64,000 nucleotides of DNA, taken from NCBI GenBank assembly GCA_000508305.1, contig CP006977.1, forward strand, positions 1,334,621-1,398,620. The letters are read 5' to 3'. This document shows positions 20,618 through 28,826 of this stretch, piece by piece; the first letter of the stretch is position 1, and each line of letters starts with the position of its first letter. Below the pieces are notes generated by a model. The model made no database searches. It saw only the letters and a list, made by a program, of their open reading frames with translations, and was not told the origin of the DNA. The DNA comes from Sulfolobus acidocaldarius SUSAZ. Its GTDB lineage: Archaea; Thermoproteota; Thermoprotei_A; Sulfolobales; Sulfolobaceae. Both the position numbers and the translations under genes were made by a program.

Positions 20618-20935
20618 CTATCTAGCTATGTGGAGGAATATGTAATTCATGAAAATTGCATAAAACGACAGGTATACGATGGTCAAGATTAGAGATCTCA
20701 TCCAAGTAATCGAGAATGCTCCTCTATAAACTAATACTAATAATGGAATTACGAGAAGGAAAATGTAATCTAACGTAGAAAATAGTGACATAAATAGTAG
20801 GCTGAACAAGGATGCTATGAGGGATTTCTTGAGATCAAGTCTCTTTGAAATAACTCCGTAAGAAATTGTGAGTACAAGGAAAGAGAGAAGGAAAAGCGTT
20901 ACATACTCTATTAAAAATAGTTCGATGAAATTCAT
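20618..20935 (-). CDS. Small hypothetical membrane protein
   Basis: The product is about 105 residues with four hydrophobic helices (FLIEYVTLFLLSFLVLTIS, SLIASLFSLLFMSLF, YIFLLVIPLLVLVYRGAF, LILTIVYLSFYAIFMNYIF). No family is recognised. The frame opens at TTG 20959, but the ATG at 20935 (MNFIELFLIEY) is preferred because the extra eight residues are not hydrophobic and contain no ribosome-binding signal. It sits alone between the DUF2299-like gene and a methyltransferase gene on the same strand. Confidence 0.45.
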   Translation of the reverse strand: MNFIELFLIEYVTLFLLSFLVLTISYGVISKRLDLKKSLIASLFSLLFMSLFSTLDYIFLLVIPLLVLVYRGAFSITWMRSLILTIVYLSFYAIFMNYIFLHIAR

Positions 20936-21010
20936 CCCAAAGATTTTTGAGCAATTCAAGCTAATATAGTTTTAGAGAAAAATTTCCATTTTTTAAATGA
21001 TTTTTAATTA

Positions 21011-21592
21011 TTAGTCCTTAACCCCTATATATAGCCCGTTATTAGGAATTATAGAATTTTGTCTGAAATTAATGTATTTTAAGGTCCTGAAACCCTCCTT
21101 CTCTACTACTTTTTTTATCTCACCGGGACAATACAATCTGTAGAATCTATAGACCTCTTTTCCATTAATAACTGATCTTATAACGACTTTTCTTCTAAAA
21201 AGAAACCTCGGTTGAACAAGCCACACAGTGAGAAGTATGTTACCGTGTTTCTTTAGGACACGATAAGCCTCTTTTAAGGAATTATCGGGAGTTTCTAAAT
21301 GATGTATCGATGCTATAAATACTGCTCCATCTAGGCAACCGTCTCTTAGGGGTAAATACTCCATATCAGCCTCCAAAAGATGTTCACACCCCTTTTTTCT
21401 AGCTTCATAAAGTTGTTTACGGGAGAAATCTATACAGAGTCTTACCTTTGCCTTCAAAATCATACAGTTTTGCCCTGAACCACAACCTATATCAGCTATC
21501 ACTCTTCCCTCAATTACTTGTACAAACTTCAGCGGTCTTCTCCTATGTACAATGTAGTTATAAGCCTCTCTGGTAAGTTCTTTCTCGTCCAC
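21011..21592 (-). CDS. Class I SAM methyltransferase, Trm9-like
   Basis: The 193-residue protein has SAM-binding motif I in VIADIGCGSGQNCMIL, the acidic end of strand 2 in RLCIDFSRKQL, and motif IV to V as GAVFIASIHHLETPDNSLKE followed by AYRVLKKHGNILLTVW. The IHH-LETPDNSLKEAYRVLK segment is typical of the Trm9/ABH8 group that methylates wobble-uridine side chains in tRNA. The GTG start at 21592 is divergent from the ubiquitin-like gene with 38 bases between, so promoters are shared. The tRNA-modification role is inferred from the family. Confidence 0.72.
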   Translation of the reverse strand: MDEKELTREAYNYIVHRRRPLKFVQVIEGRVIADIGCGSGQNCMILKAKVRLCIDFSRKQLYEARKKGCEHLLEADMEYLPLRDGCLDGAVFIASIHHLETPDNSLKEAYRVLKKHGNILLTVWLVQPRFLFRRKVVIRSVINGKEVYRFYRLYCPGEIKKVVEKEGFRTLKYINFRQNSIIPNNGLYIGVKD

Positions 21593-21630
21593 TGTTAAAC
21601 TTTTGAGTTATGATTATAAATTAGTTATTT

Positions 21631-21837
21631 GTGAAGGTAACAGTTGAGCTGGTTAGAGAAAATAAGATCATTGAGGTTGAATTGCCAGAAAGGGCAAGGG
21701 TAAGAGATTTGTTGAAAAAAATAGGTTACAGAGTCCAGGGTAGTGTTGTGGTTAAGAACTCATTACCGATAATTGAAGATGAAGAGCTGAAAGATGGTGA
21801 CAAGCTGAGAGTATTCTTAGCGGCTTCTGGTGGATAA
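21631..21837 (+). CDS. MoaD/ThiS-like ubiquitin-like protein
   Basis: The 68-residue protein has the beta-grasp pattern of MoaD, ThiS and Urm1: VTVELVRENKIIEVELPE, VRDLLKKIGY, then KDGDKLRVFLAASGG, ending in the diglycine that is adenylated and thiocarboxylated or conjugated. It could donate sulfur (tRNA 2-thiouridine or molybdopterin) or act as an archaeal protein modifier of the Urm1 or SAMP kind. The GTG start at 21631 is divergent from a Trm9-like gene, and both activities meet at the tRNA wobble uridine. It overlaps the next gene by eight bases. Confidence 0.85.
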   Translation: MKVTVELVRENKIIEVELPERARVRDLLKKIGYRVQGSVVVKNSLPIIEDEELKDGDKLRVFLAASGG

Positions 21838-22510
21838 ATTGGAGTACAAGGAGATAAATGAAATTATAAGACATAAGGACGAAATTCTATCAGATCTGAA
21901 AAGTAAGGATAGAGAGAAGAGAAAGACAGCTTGGGACAAAATAAAGTCCCTTGTAGATACAGGAAATGTCGAGGTTCTTGAAGGCGAAAAGAATTACCTT
22001 AGGTCTCTATTGTGGAATAGAATTCAGGGAGTCAGGGAAGACGCGTGGTCTCACCTAGATATTTACAAGGAACTATCAGTTGAAGGTATTGAGAGAGGGC
22101 TAAGAGCAAACTCAGACAGAATAAAGTGGACTGCTTGGTCACATATTTTCGAATTAATGGATATGGGAATTGTAACCAGGAAAAAAGTGATTGAGGATAA
22201 GTACTCGTTTTGGAGATTATTGAGGAGTAGATGGTCGACCATTAGAAAGAAAGCATGGAGATTATTTGTTGACTTGGTTAAAGCTAAAATTTTTGACAGA
22301 AGAGACGTTGGTAGATATGTAGAGTTTTTAAGACATAATAAACCAAGTGTAAGGATATATGCTTGGGAAATAGCATTACAGTTGTTAAACCTGGGTTTTA
22401 TTGATGCGAACACGCTTAAATCTAATCAGATGTATCTTGAAGATTTAACAAAAATAGAAAGTAGGATTAAAAAAAGAGCCTTAAGAATTTTATTAAGGTT
22501 GAAAAGTTGA
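21830..22510 (+). CDS. Helical-repeat protein with tryptophan-centred repeats
   Basis: The 226-residue protein is almost entirely helical. It contains about five units of roughly 35 residues, each with a basic-AW core: KRKTAWDKIKSLVDTG, VREDAWSHLDIYKE, IKWTAWSHIFELMDMG, IRKKAWRLFVDLVKA and VRIYAWEIALQLLNLG. This resembles HEAT/ARM-type solenoids used for protein or nucleic-acid binding; it is strongly basic. It begins at GTG 21830, with the codon overlapping the diglycine end of the ubiquitin-like gene, and ends in a TTGA overlap with the oxidoreductase gene. A role as a scaffold for those two proteins is inference only. Confidence 0.65.
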   Translation: MDKLEYKEINEIIRHKDEILSDLKSKDREKRKTAWDKIKSLVDTGNVEVLEGEKNYLRSLLWNRIQGVREDAWSHLDIYKELSVEGIERGLRANSDRIKWTAWSHIFELMDMGIVTRKKVIEDKYSFWRLLRSRWSTIRKKAWRLFVDLVKAKIFDRRDVGRYVEFLRHNKPSVRIYAWEIALQLLNLGFIDANTLKSNQMYLEDLTKIESRIKKRALRILLRLKS

Positions 22511-23610
22511 AGGTTGCCATAGTCGGTGGGGGTATAGTAGGCTCGTTCATAGCCTATTACTTAAGTAGAGAGGGAGTAGATGTTACAATTTATGAAAAAT
22601 CGAGCCTCGGTAGTGGGTCAGTGCACGCTGCGGGATTAATTGAGCCTTACAGATTTGATAAGATTAACACAACAGGAATGATAAAAAAGATGTTATCTTA
22701 TGTGGGTAAGAAAGTTACTATTGTAAAACAGTTAAACCCAGAGTGGATTAAATCACTTTTATCCATTTTAAATAAAGAACCACCACAGGATGCATGGGAC
22801 ATAATTAGGAGTATGGCTACATTTTCTCTTAAGGAGTATAAGAGAATGGCAGAGGAGGTAAATGACTTTGATTATGAAGAGAATGGTTTATTGGAAATTT
22901 ATCAAGATAGATTAGATCTAGAGCATGGCGTAGAAGAGGAAAAACGTAATCCGTTTAATCCGAAATTTGAGGTTATAGACGTCAAAGGATTTTCTGGTGC
23001 TATATATTTTCCTGAGTTATCCAAATTGAACACCTATAAGTTTATGGAGAGGATGAAGAGGGAACTTAAAGGAGTTAAAATTGAAATAAGAGAGATAGTT
23101 AACCTAGACGAAATTTCAAAGGATTATGACACTGTAGTACTTTCTGCTGGTGTGTGGTTAAGTAAACTGGGTATGCCTATAACATCTTTCAAAGGTTATG
23201 GTTATAGGGTTTCAGGGGAAATGTTAGTGAAATATCCTAGTGTTATATCAGAGCTCGGTGTAGCGGTGGTTAAGAATTCAGATCACATAAAGATTACTGG
23301 AGGGTTCGATGCAGACTTTAGTGCTGATATAGAGAGAGCTAAAATGTTCTTGGATGCTGGGAATTGTTTAGCTAAAATTGATAAAGTCTATGACCTATCT
23401 ATGGGCTACAGACCATGTTCCCCAGATGGCTTTCCCATTATAGGTAGAATCGGAAAGTTTGTTATTTCCACTGGTGCCTGCAGGTTAGGTTGGAGTTTTG
23501 GTCCATCCATGGGCAAATTTACCGCTGATCTCGTTCTTGATAGGGTAAAATCTTATGGCTATTTGTCACGTCTTTTAAATGGAAGAAATTTAAGTGTGCC
23601 AAAATTATAG
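22507..23610 (+). CDS. FAD-dependent oxidoreductase (DAO family)
   Basis: The 367-residue protein starts with the Rossmann loop KVAIVGGGIVGSFIAYYLSR (GxGxxG plus an acidic strand end VTIYEKSSLGSG), followed by HAAGLIEPYRF, and near the C-terminus the FAD-binding YRPCSPDGFPIIGR and CRLGWSFGPSMGK. This is the layout of the D-amino-acid oxidase, glycine oxidase and sarcosine oxidase superfamily. The substrate is unclear; ThiO-like or DadA-like activities are possible, and proline or hydroxyproline catabolism cannot be excluded. It overlaps the helical-repeat gene by four bases, so cotranscription with the ubiquitin-like protein is very likely. Confidence 0.8.
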   Translation: MKVAIVGGGIVGSFIAYYLSREGVDVTIYEKSSLGSGSVHAAGLIEPYRFDKINTTGMIKKMLSYVGKKVTIVKQLNPEWIKSLLSILNKEPPQDAWDIIRSMATFSLKEYKRMAEEVNDFDYEENGLLEIYQDRLDLEHGVEEEKRNPFNPKFEVIDVKGFSGAIYFPELSKLNTYKFMERMKRELKGVKIEIREIVNLDEISKDYDTVVLSAGVWLSKLGMPITSFKGYGYRVSGEMLVKYPSVISELGVAVVKNSDHIKITGGFDADFSADIERAKMFLDAGNCLAKIDKVYDLSMGYRPCSPDGFPIIGRIGKFVISTGACRLGWSFGPSMGKFTADLVLDRVKSYGYLSRLLNGRNLSVPKL

Positions 23611-23616
23611 TATATT

Positions 23617-24138
23617 ATGACAACCATTAAGGCTAATACCCTAAAGAAATTAATGGATGCTAAGAAACTTTTATCTGATGGGATTGTAGAAGAAGGTGAT
23701 AAAATCATAAAGGAGCTAGCAAAAACCTCTCCTAGAGATGAATATAATTGGTTTATATGCAATATAGTTGACACAATTAGTTGCGATACTCTGTTTGTAG
23801 TTTTGGAGGACATAGGGTCAAATTTTGATCTTTCCAAATGCCAAAATCTCAGAACTATCATAAATTGTGGTATTAAGTTAAACATAAATAGCAAATACTT
23901 TGATATGGCACTAGACTATTTAACTGCTCAAGGTAAGAAAGAGCAACTGGAAGATATCTCTAAAGACCTATTCAAATTGAATGAGCAACCTAAACCTGAG
24001 ATTGTCATTAAGATAGTAAATGCTTTGAAGAAAATAGGTAGTACAAGGGAGGCTAATGATCTGATGAATGAGGCATGTAAAAGGGGTATCAAAGACGCCT
24101 GTGCAAGTGTGTTAGTGGGAACCACAAAGTGGACATGA
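23617..24138 (+). CDS. Hypothetical helical protein
   Basis: The 173-residue protein consists of paired helices of the TPR-like type (NTLKKLMDAKKLLSDGIVEE, YFDMALDYLTAQGKKEQLE, IVIKIVNALKKIGSTREAND), ending in a Cys-containing segment (NEACKRGIKDACASVL) that looks like a Sel1 or TPR cap. No enzymatic motif is present. It starts at ATG 23617, six bases after the oxidoreductase gene, and so is probably the last gene of the operon that begins with the ubiquitin-like protein. Its function is unknown. Confidence 0.5.
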   Translation: MTTIKANTLKKLMDAKKLLSDGIVEEGDKIIKELAKTSPRDEYNWFICNIVDTISCDTLFVVLEDIGSNFDLSKCQNLRTIINCGIKLNINSKYFDMALDYLTAQGKKEQLEDISKDLFKLNEQPKPEIVIKIVNALKKIGSTREANDLMNEACKRGIKDACASVLVGTTKWT

Positions 24139-24142
24139 ATTT

Positions 24143-25579
24143 TTATTTCTTTACTACAACAGCGTCAGTTAAACCCCTCCACATTAACTTATAACCTAAG
24201 TAATCTATTACGTCAACAATGTAATCCCCATATTCCTTTTTTAGGTCTGATAATTTCCTTCCCTCTAGTTGATAGCTCTTTATCTTGTTTATTAAATCCT
24301 CTTTTACGTAGTAATTTTTTAAGAGGATATAACCTGGGAAGTTTTTCAAATTCTTCCTCAAATGCTCTAGCGGAAGGGAGAGTTTATTGGCTATCTCACT
24401 TACACTTACTACGTCACCCTCAATGGTATAATCTATGTTATTCGGCAAGTTTTGTAGAAATTGTTTATCATAATCTCTTAACCATTTGTACACTTTAATT
24501 ACATCTATTTTTTTCCTATATAGAATAATATTGGGTAGATTAATTTTACCATCAATTGAGAGCTCCTCATTTACCAGTAAAAGTAAAGGATTCTCAACTT
24601 CACTGACTTTCTCTAGTTTATTTTGAAGATACTTCTTAGTCCAAAATCCTACTATCTCTATGTAGACCTTTAACTTTCCCTTCTCGACCACGAAATCAGG
24701 TAAGAAAATCTTATCCTTTACTACCAGTGGTTCAGGTTCTCTAGTTATTTTCCAGTCCTTAAGTATACTAGTGAAGTCGTTGTAAAATTTTTCTTCAACA
24801 CTACTATCGAATTTCTTCTCATCTATTTTAATCTCGCGGAGATTCTTCAGATTACTGGCTTCTAGCTTATATATCCTCTTCTTTAATTTACCTAACACTA
24901 TTTCAGCTCTTATACTCCAATCTGATGAAGAGACCACATATGGTAATAGAACAGCAAAGTTCCTGCCGTACTTTTCATTCATTTTAACTAAAGTTGCAGG
25001 TCCAATAAATTCCAGCTCCAATGGTTTCTTGTATGCGTAATACATTAGACCTAGGAGTTTTGCTCTCCATATGATTTCCTTCCAATTTGAAGATACTCTA
25101 ATTGATAATCTGTATCCCTTGAATAGAAGAGTTTGTAATAGGGAGAGGTTGTACCATTTTATTAGCTCATCTGCTGAGATATTTGGTTTCTCTATTATCC
25201 TTTTCTCCTCATCGAGGTCTGAAAACATGTATCTAATTGGTTCTACATTATACTTTTTCTTAATCTCCTCAATTACGTTTTCCCTTGCCTTTTCATCAAA
25301 GACTGGTCCTCTACTGAATAATTCTCTCCTCAATATTGAAGGGTCAACCGGCGAGTCTTCCTCTAGACTTGTAACCCTAGTTATGAGCCTTACAAGTCCC
25401 CTTACTAGCTTATAATCGTATATTTTTTCCAGGTATTTAGCCTGTTCAATTACATTTCCTAACCTTTCTCCTTTTTGGAATAAATCTAATACCTCTTGTG
25501 CTATTTCAGAGTTATCAATGAATAAAGGAATAATTCTGCTTCCTTGAATTTTAAATCTCGCTAATTCCCACGGTAACAC
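24143..25579 (-). CDS. bax1: Bax1 nuclease (DUF790), XPB partner
   Basis: The protein of about 478 residues corresponds to Bax1, an archaeal XPB-binding structure-specific nuclease of the NucS/PD-(D/E)xK-like type. It has the DUF790 N-terminus (LPWELARFKI), a long helical middle, and the nuclease-like core LPDFVVEKGKLKVYIEIVGF followed by WTKKYLQNKL, which gives the Asp, Glu and Lys of the active site. The divergent neighbour is XPB itself. The frame opens at TTG 25597, but GTG 25579 (MLPWELARFKI) matches the usual family start and lies at the transcription start predicted from the TTTATTAA box at 25601-25608, so a leaderless mRNA is likely. Confidence 0.85.
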   Translation of the reverse strand: MLPWELARFKIQGSRIIPLFIDNSEIAQEVLDLFQKGERLGNVIEQAKYLEKIYDYKLVRGLVRLITRVTSLEEDSPVDPSILRRELFSRGPVFDEKARENVIEEIKKKYNVEPIRYMFSDLDEEKRIIEKPNISADELIKWYNLSLLQTLLFKGYRLSIRVSSNWKEIIWRAKLLGLMYYAYKKPLELEFIGPATLVKMNEKYGRNFAVLLPYVVSSSDWSIRAEIVLGKLKKRIYKLEASNLKNLREIKIDEKKFDSSVEEKFYNDFTSILKDWKITREPEPLVVKDKIFLPDFVVEKGKLKVYIEIVGFWTKKYLQNKLEKVSEVENPLLLLVNEELSIDGKINLPNIILYRKKIDVIKVYKWLRDYDKQFLQNLPNNIDYTIEGDVVSVSEIANKLSLPLEHLRKNLKNFPGYILLKNYYVKEDLINKIKSYQLEGRKLSDLKKEYGDYIVDVIDYLGYKLMWRGLTDAVVVKK

Positions 25580-25600
25580 ATTTATTCTTTGATACAATAT

Positions 25601-25608
25601 TAATAAAT
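25601..25608 (-). promoter_or_regulatory. TATA box of bax1
   Basis: TTTATTAA on the minus strand is centred about 26 bases upstream of GTG 25579, the spacing expected for a leaderless archaeal transcript starting at that codon. It lies in the short divergent region shared with the XPB gene. Confidence 0.5.
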
Positions 25609-25612
25609 TGTC

Positions 25613-26944
25613 TTGGTTTATCTGAGGTATTACAAAGGTCTACTAATATCCGATGCTTATGCCCCAGGCTTAAAATGGGATGAGAAGTTACAAGGCTATA
25701 TAAATTTCGCTTATAAATATAGAGATGTAAAGGAATATTTTCTAACTGAGGGTGTAGAAGTTGTTGAAAACGTACTTGATCCGTTGCCATTTCCATTGAT
25801 AAGGGAGAAGTCGTTAGAGCTCAGAGACTATCAGATGGAAGCAGTCAAGTCTTGGCTTAAGAACGGAAAAAGGGGAATAGTGATCTTTCCAACAGGTGCA
25901 GGTAAAACTATGGTAGGGGTAAAAGCTATTGCGCTTTTGAAGGTGTCTACCCTGGTTGTAGTTCCAACAATAGACTTAATGAACCAATGGGTTAGCGTTA
26001 TAGAGAAGTATCTAGATACTGAGGTAGGATCAATAGGCGGAGGAAAAGATGACTTAAAGGGGATTACTGTAATAACCTATGATTCAGCATACACCAGGGC
26101 AGAGGAACTCGGTAATAAGTTTCTTCTAATAATCTTTGATGAAGTTCATCACTTACCTTCAGAAGGGTATTCATTAATGGCTAGGATGTTTGCTTCACAA
26201 TACAGGATGGGTTTGACTGCAACTCCAGAAAGGGGGGATGGTAAGGAAGTCTTGTACCCAGAATTAGTAGGACCAATAGTTTACAAGAAGTCCTTAAAGG
26301 AGCTTTCAGGTAAGTATATAGCGGATTTTGAGATCATAAAAGAATATGTAGAGATGACCAGTGAGGAGAAAGAGAGGTACAAGGAGTTAAGAGGAAAATT
26401 AAAAGAATTTCTGAGTAGCAGAGGGATGAGGTTGAACAGTTTAAACGACTTTTATAAATTAATCAAGTTAGCAAGTAAGGATAAGAAGGCTAGAGAGGCT
26501 TTATTGGCTTGGCATGAGTCCTTAAGATTAGCTGTGAATAGTAGGGCTAAAATAGAGAGATTGAGAGGACTCCTAAGGGAATTCCACGATAGGAAAATTA
26601 TAGTTTTTACACGAGATACGGAATTAGCTTATGATATTAGCAAGGAATTTCTCATTCCTGTAGTGACATATAAGACTTCCAAGGATGAAAGGTCTGAAAT
26701 ATTAAGTAAATTTAGGGAGGGCAATTATAGGGTGATCGTGGCATCCACTGTCTTTGATGAGGGGGTTGACATTCCAGATGCTGAAATTGCGATAATTATG
26801 GGCGGATATGGTACAAAAAGGCAGTTTATCCAGAGGCTCGGTAGGATATTAAGAGGTAGAGATAAGAAGGCGTTACTGATAGAGATAGTTACCAAAGGTA
26901 CTGCGGACTATAGGTTAAGTAAAAGGAGAGAGTATAAATACTAA
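25613..26944 (+). CDS. xpb: XPB-family DNA helicase
   Basis: The 443-residue superfamily 2 helicase has an N-terminal damage-recognition-like segment (YAPGLKWDEKLQGYINFAYK), then the Q-motif region LRDYQMEAVKSWL, Walker A in IFPTGAGKTMVG, the DEVHH box in LIIFDEVHHLPSE, TATPERGDG around the RED motif, a thumb-like helical insert, and motif VI as QRLGRILRGR. It would unwind DNA in nucleotide excision repair together with Bax1, whose gene is divergent and begins within 35 bases. TTG 25613 (MVYLRYYKGLL) is the first start in frame; the TATA signal on this strand is weak. Confidence 0.92.
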   Translation: MVYLRYYKGLLISDAYAPGLKWDEKLQGYINFAYKYRDVKEYFLTEGVEVVENVLDPLPFPLIREKSLELRDYQMEAVKSWLKNGKRGIVIFPTGAGKTMVGVKAIALLKVSTLVVVPTIDLMNQWVSVIEKYLDTEVGSIGGGKDDLKGITVITYDSAYTRAEELGNKFLLIIFDEVHHLPSEGYSLMARMFASQYRMGLTATPERGDGKEVLYPELVGPIVYKKSLKELSGKYIADFEIIKEYVEMTSEEKERYKELRGKLKEFLSSRGMRLNSLNDFYKLIKLASKDKKAREALLAWHESLRLAVNSRAKIERLRGLLREFHDRKIIVFTRDTELAYDISKEFLIPVVTYKTSKDERSEILSKFREGNYRVIVASTVFDEGVDIPDAEIAIIMGGYGTKRQFIQRLGRILRGRDKKALLIEIVTKGTADYRLSKRREYKY

Positions 26945-27043
26945 TAACCTGTAATACTTTTCTTTGATGGACGTAAATAGTAGAGAAATTCTCTTTTAAG
27001 CAGTGTATCAAAAATTTGTAATAAAAAATATAAATATCATAGG

Positions 27044-27886
27044 ATGAATAATATAATGATGGATTCAATAGATAAGAAGATATTGATTTACTTATTTAGA
27101 GACGGTAGGATTTCGCAACGAAAGATTGCTGAAGAAGTGAAATTATCCGCCACCTCTCTTAATTATAGATTCAATAAGTTAATGGAAGATGGAGTAATAA
27201 AAAGCTTTAAAGTCCAGATAAATCCGAATCTTTACGGAAAATATTACGGTTTTGTATCTTTCAAGAATTACAAAGACTTAGATTTTCAGTTTATCGATCT
27301 TAAAGTAAATTGCCTTGAAGATCTTAATGTCTATAGGTTGATAGGAGATTCAACAGAGGATATTGAGGATAAGATATCTGTAATGAGCAAAGACCTGGGA
27401 GAGCCCCAAATGTCTTACATTCCTCCACAGAACCCAATTATTCCTTCAGGTATAGACATAAAGATTATCAAATCTGTCATAAAGAATCCTAGAATTGAAA
27501 TAAGTGAAATAGCAAAAGACCTTAACCTACCTAGTAAGTCAGTCAATAGGAGAATAAACGTATTGACCAATAAAAATATGATAAGAATATATCCAATAGT
27601 TGACCTATCAAAGGCAGACCTAATAATGTTTGCCATATTTTCTAGTCACATAGATAGCCTAGATTTTCTAAAAACATGTAGCTTTACTTCTTTCAAAGAT
27701 AATGGGAGGGGAATAGTGGTCTGTATTACTGAAAACATAAGGATAGCTGAGAATTACTTCAAGAACGTGAGAGATATAGATAGAGAAGCGGAAATAATGG
27801 TTACAACCAGCTATGACATCAGGAATGAAGGTGCTCTGAGGGAATTAGAGAGGATTGAGTTTCAAACTTACTCTAAAGCCTTTTGA
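27044..27886 (+). CDS. AsnC/Lrp-like regulator with two winged-helix domains
   Basis: The 280-residue protein contains two AsnC-type helix-turn-helix units: DKKILIYLFRDGRISQRKIA followed by EEVKLSATSLNYRFNKL near the N-terminus, and IIKSVIKNPRIEISEIAKDL followed by NLPSKSVNRRINVLTNK near residue 155. Each is followed by a region like a degenerate Lrp effector domain. Such duplicated HTH proteins occur in Crenarchaeota, but the target genes are unknown. The start is ATG 27044 (ATG 27059 is also possible). It is monocistronic and overlaps the convergent membrane-protein gene by 14 bases. It is most likely a DNA-binding transcription factor. Confidence 0.75.
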   Translation: MNNIMMDSIDKKILIYLFRDGRISQRKIAEEVKLSATSLNYRFNKLMEDGVIKSFKVQINPNLYGKYYGFVSFKNYKDLDFQFIDLKVNCLEDLNVYRLIGDSTEDIEDKISVMSKDLGEPQMSYIPPQNPIIPSGIDIKIIKSVIKNPRIEISEIAKDLNLPSKSVNRRINVLTNKNMIRIYPIVDLSKADLIMFAIFSSHIDSLDFLKTCSFTSFKDNGRGIVVCITENIRIAENYFKNVRDIDREAEIMVTTSYDIRNEGALRELERIEFQTYSKAF

Positions 27887-28388
27887 TAATCAAGTATGCT
27901 ACATAAGCAATTGTAGGGATAAAAGATATCCAAAATGCAATTGTAGGTTCTGACACAATTAGTAGTGATGCAGTTGTGTTACCTTGATGTATTGTAAACG
28001 TTTCTTGACCGAAAATTATGAAAGGATAATTAGCGTAGTTGGGTAGTGCAAACTTTAAGACTAAATATGTGAGTATTGGATCAATTATGTAAAGTACGGG
28101 TAGCCATGCCATAGTTGTGTATTTATACTCCTGCTTCTTTCTAAAAATGTATATTAGGGCATACACTATGTTAACTATGACGTAAATTCTAAATGCAGTA
28201 AGTAAAATATTTACTATATTTACAATTATTACGTAAGAACCTAAGAACTCAACTCTTAAAAGGAATGGTGAATCATAGATGTTTGCAATTCCCCCAGCAC
28301 TATAATACCACCAAGACGTGGGAATAAGGGCAATTATCAATGAAGAGATGTAGAACACAATTAGAGTCTTAAATCCCTTGAACATCAT
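27873..28388 (-). CDS. Hypothetical polytopic membrane protein
   Basis: The 171-residue protein has about five membrane helices (TLIVFYISSLIIALIPT, YVIIVNIVNILLTAFRIYVIV, IVYALIYIF, WLPVLYIIDPILTYLVL, FWISFIPTIAYVAYLII). A loop between the last two (FIIFGQETFTIHQGNTTASL) may face outward. No transporter family is recognised. Its ATG overlaps the stop of the upstream single-span gene by four bases, so the two proteins are probably made together and may form one membrane complex. The 3' end overlaps the regulator gene at 27044 by 14 bases. Confidence 0.5.
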   Translation of the reverse strand: MMFKGFKTLIVFYISSLIIALIPTSWWYYSAGGIANIYDSPFLLRVEFLGSYVIIVNIVNILLTAFRIYVIVNIVYALIYIFRKKQEYKYTTMAWLPVLYIIDPILTYLVLKFALPNYANYPFIIFGQETFTIHQGNTTASLLIVSEPTIAFWISFIPTIAYVAYLIIKRL

Positions 28389-28789
28389 ATTTTCACCGTG
28401 GAAGTGAAGGTAGTGTTTGCTAGTCTCATATAAATAGTGACGTTTTCATTTTGATTTTCAACGTTATTTAAGAACCCTTCAGAATTTGTTATGTATATAC
28501 TGAATGTCCCATTAGTATTGGGCATTATTGTAACCTCATGTTCAAATTTTATATATTGTCCTGTAACATTCTGTATTATCATTGTTAAATTGAAGGGGTT
28601 ATGAACTGTTAGATCCAGTTGATTATCGCTGACAATTTTTATGCTATAACTCAGTGAAGATGAACTTAACATATTTCGATATTCTTCAATTTGAGCTATA
28701 CCATTATTTACAGATCCTTGTATCTGAAAAAACATTGCAATAATGAAAATGATAGCTGCAATTAGTCCTGCTATTTTTCCATAATTCAT
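28385..28789 (-). CDS. Membrane-anchored extracellular protein
   Basis: The 134-residue protein has one N-terminal helix (IAGLIAAIIFIIAMFFQIQG) and an exported domain of about 105 residues with strands (YSIKIVSDNQLDLTVHNPF, FEHEVTIMPNTNGTFSIYI) and several N-x-S/T sequons, suggesting an N-glycosylated Ig-like domain outside the cell. The stop overlaps the start of the polytopic membrane-protein gene that follows, so they form a two-gene unit. No family is recognised. The start is ATG at 28789. Confidence 0.5.
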   Translation of the reverse strand: MNYGKIAGLIAAIIFIIAMFFQIQGSVNNGIAQIEEYRNMLSSSSLSYSIKIVSDNQLDLTVHNPFNLTMIIQNVTGQYIKFEHEVTIMPNTNGTFSIYITNSEGFLNNVENQNENVTIYMRLANTTFTSTVKI

Positions 28790-28826
28790 TAAAATACTAA
28801 AAAGAAATTTAGAAATAAAAATCTTA

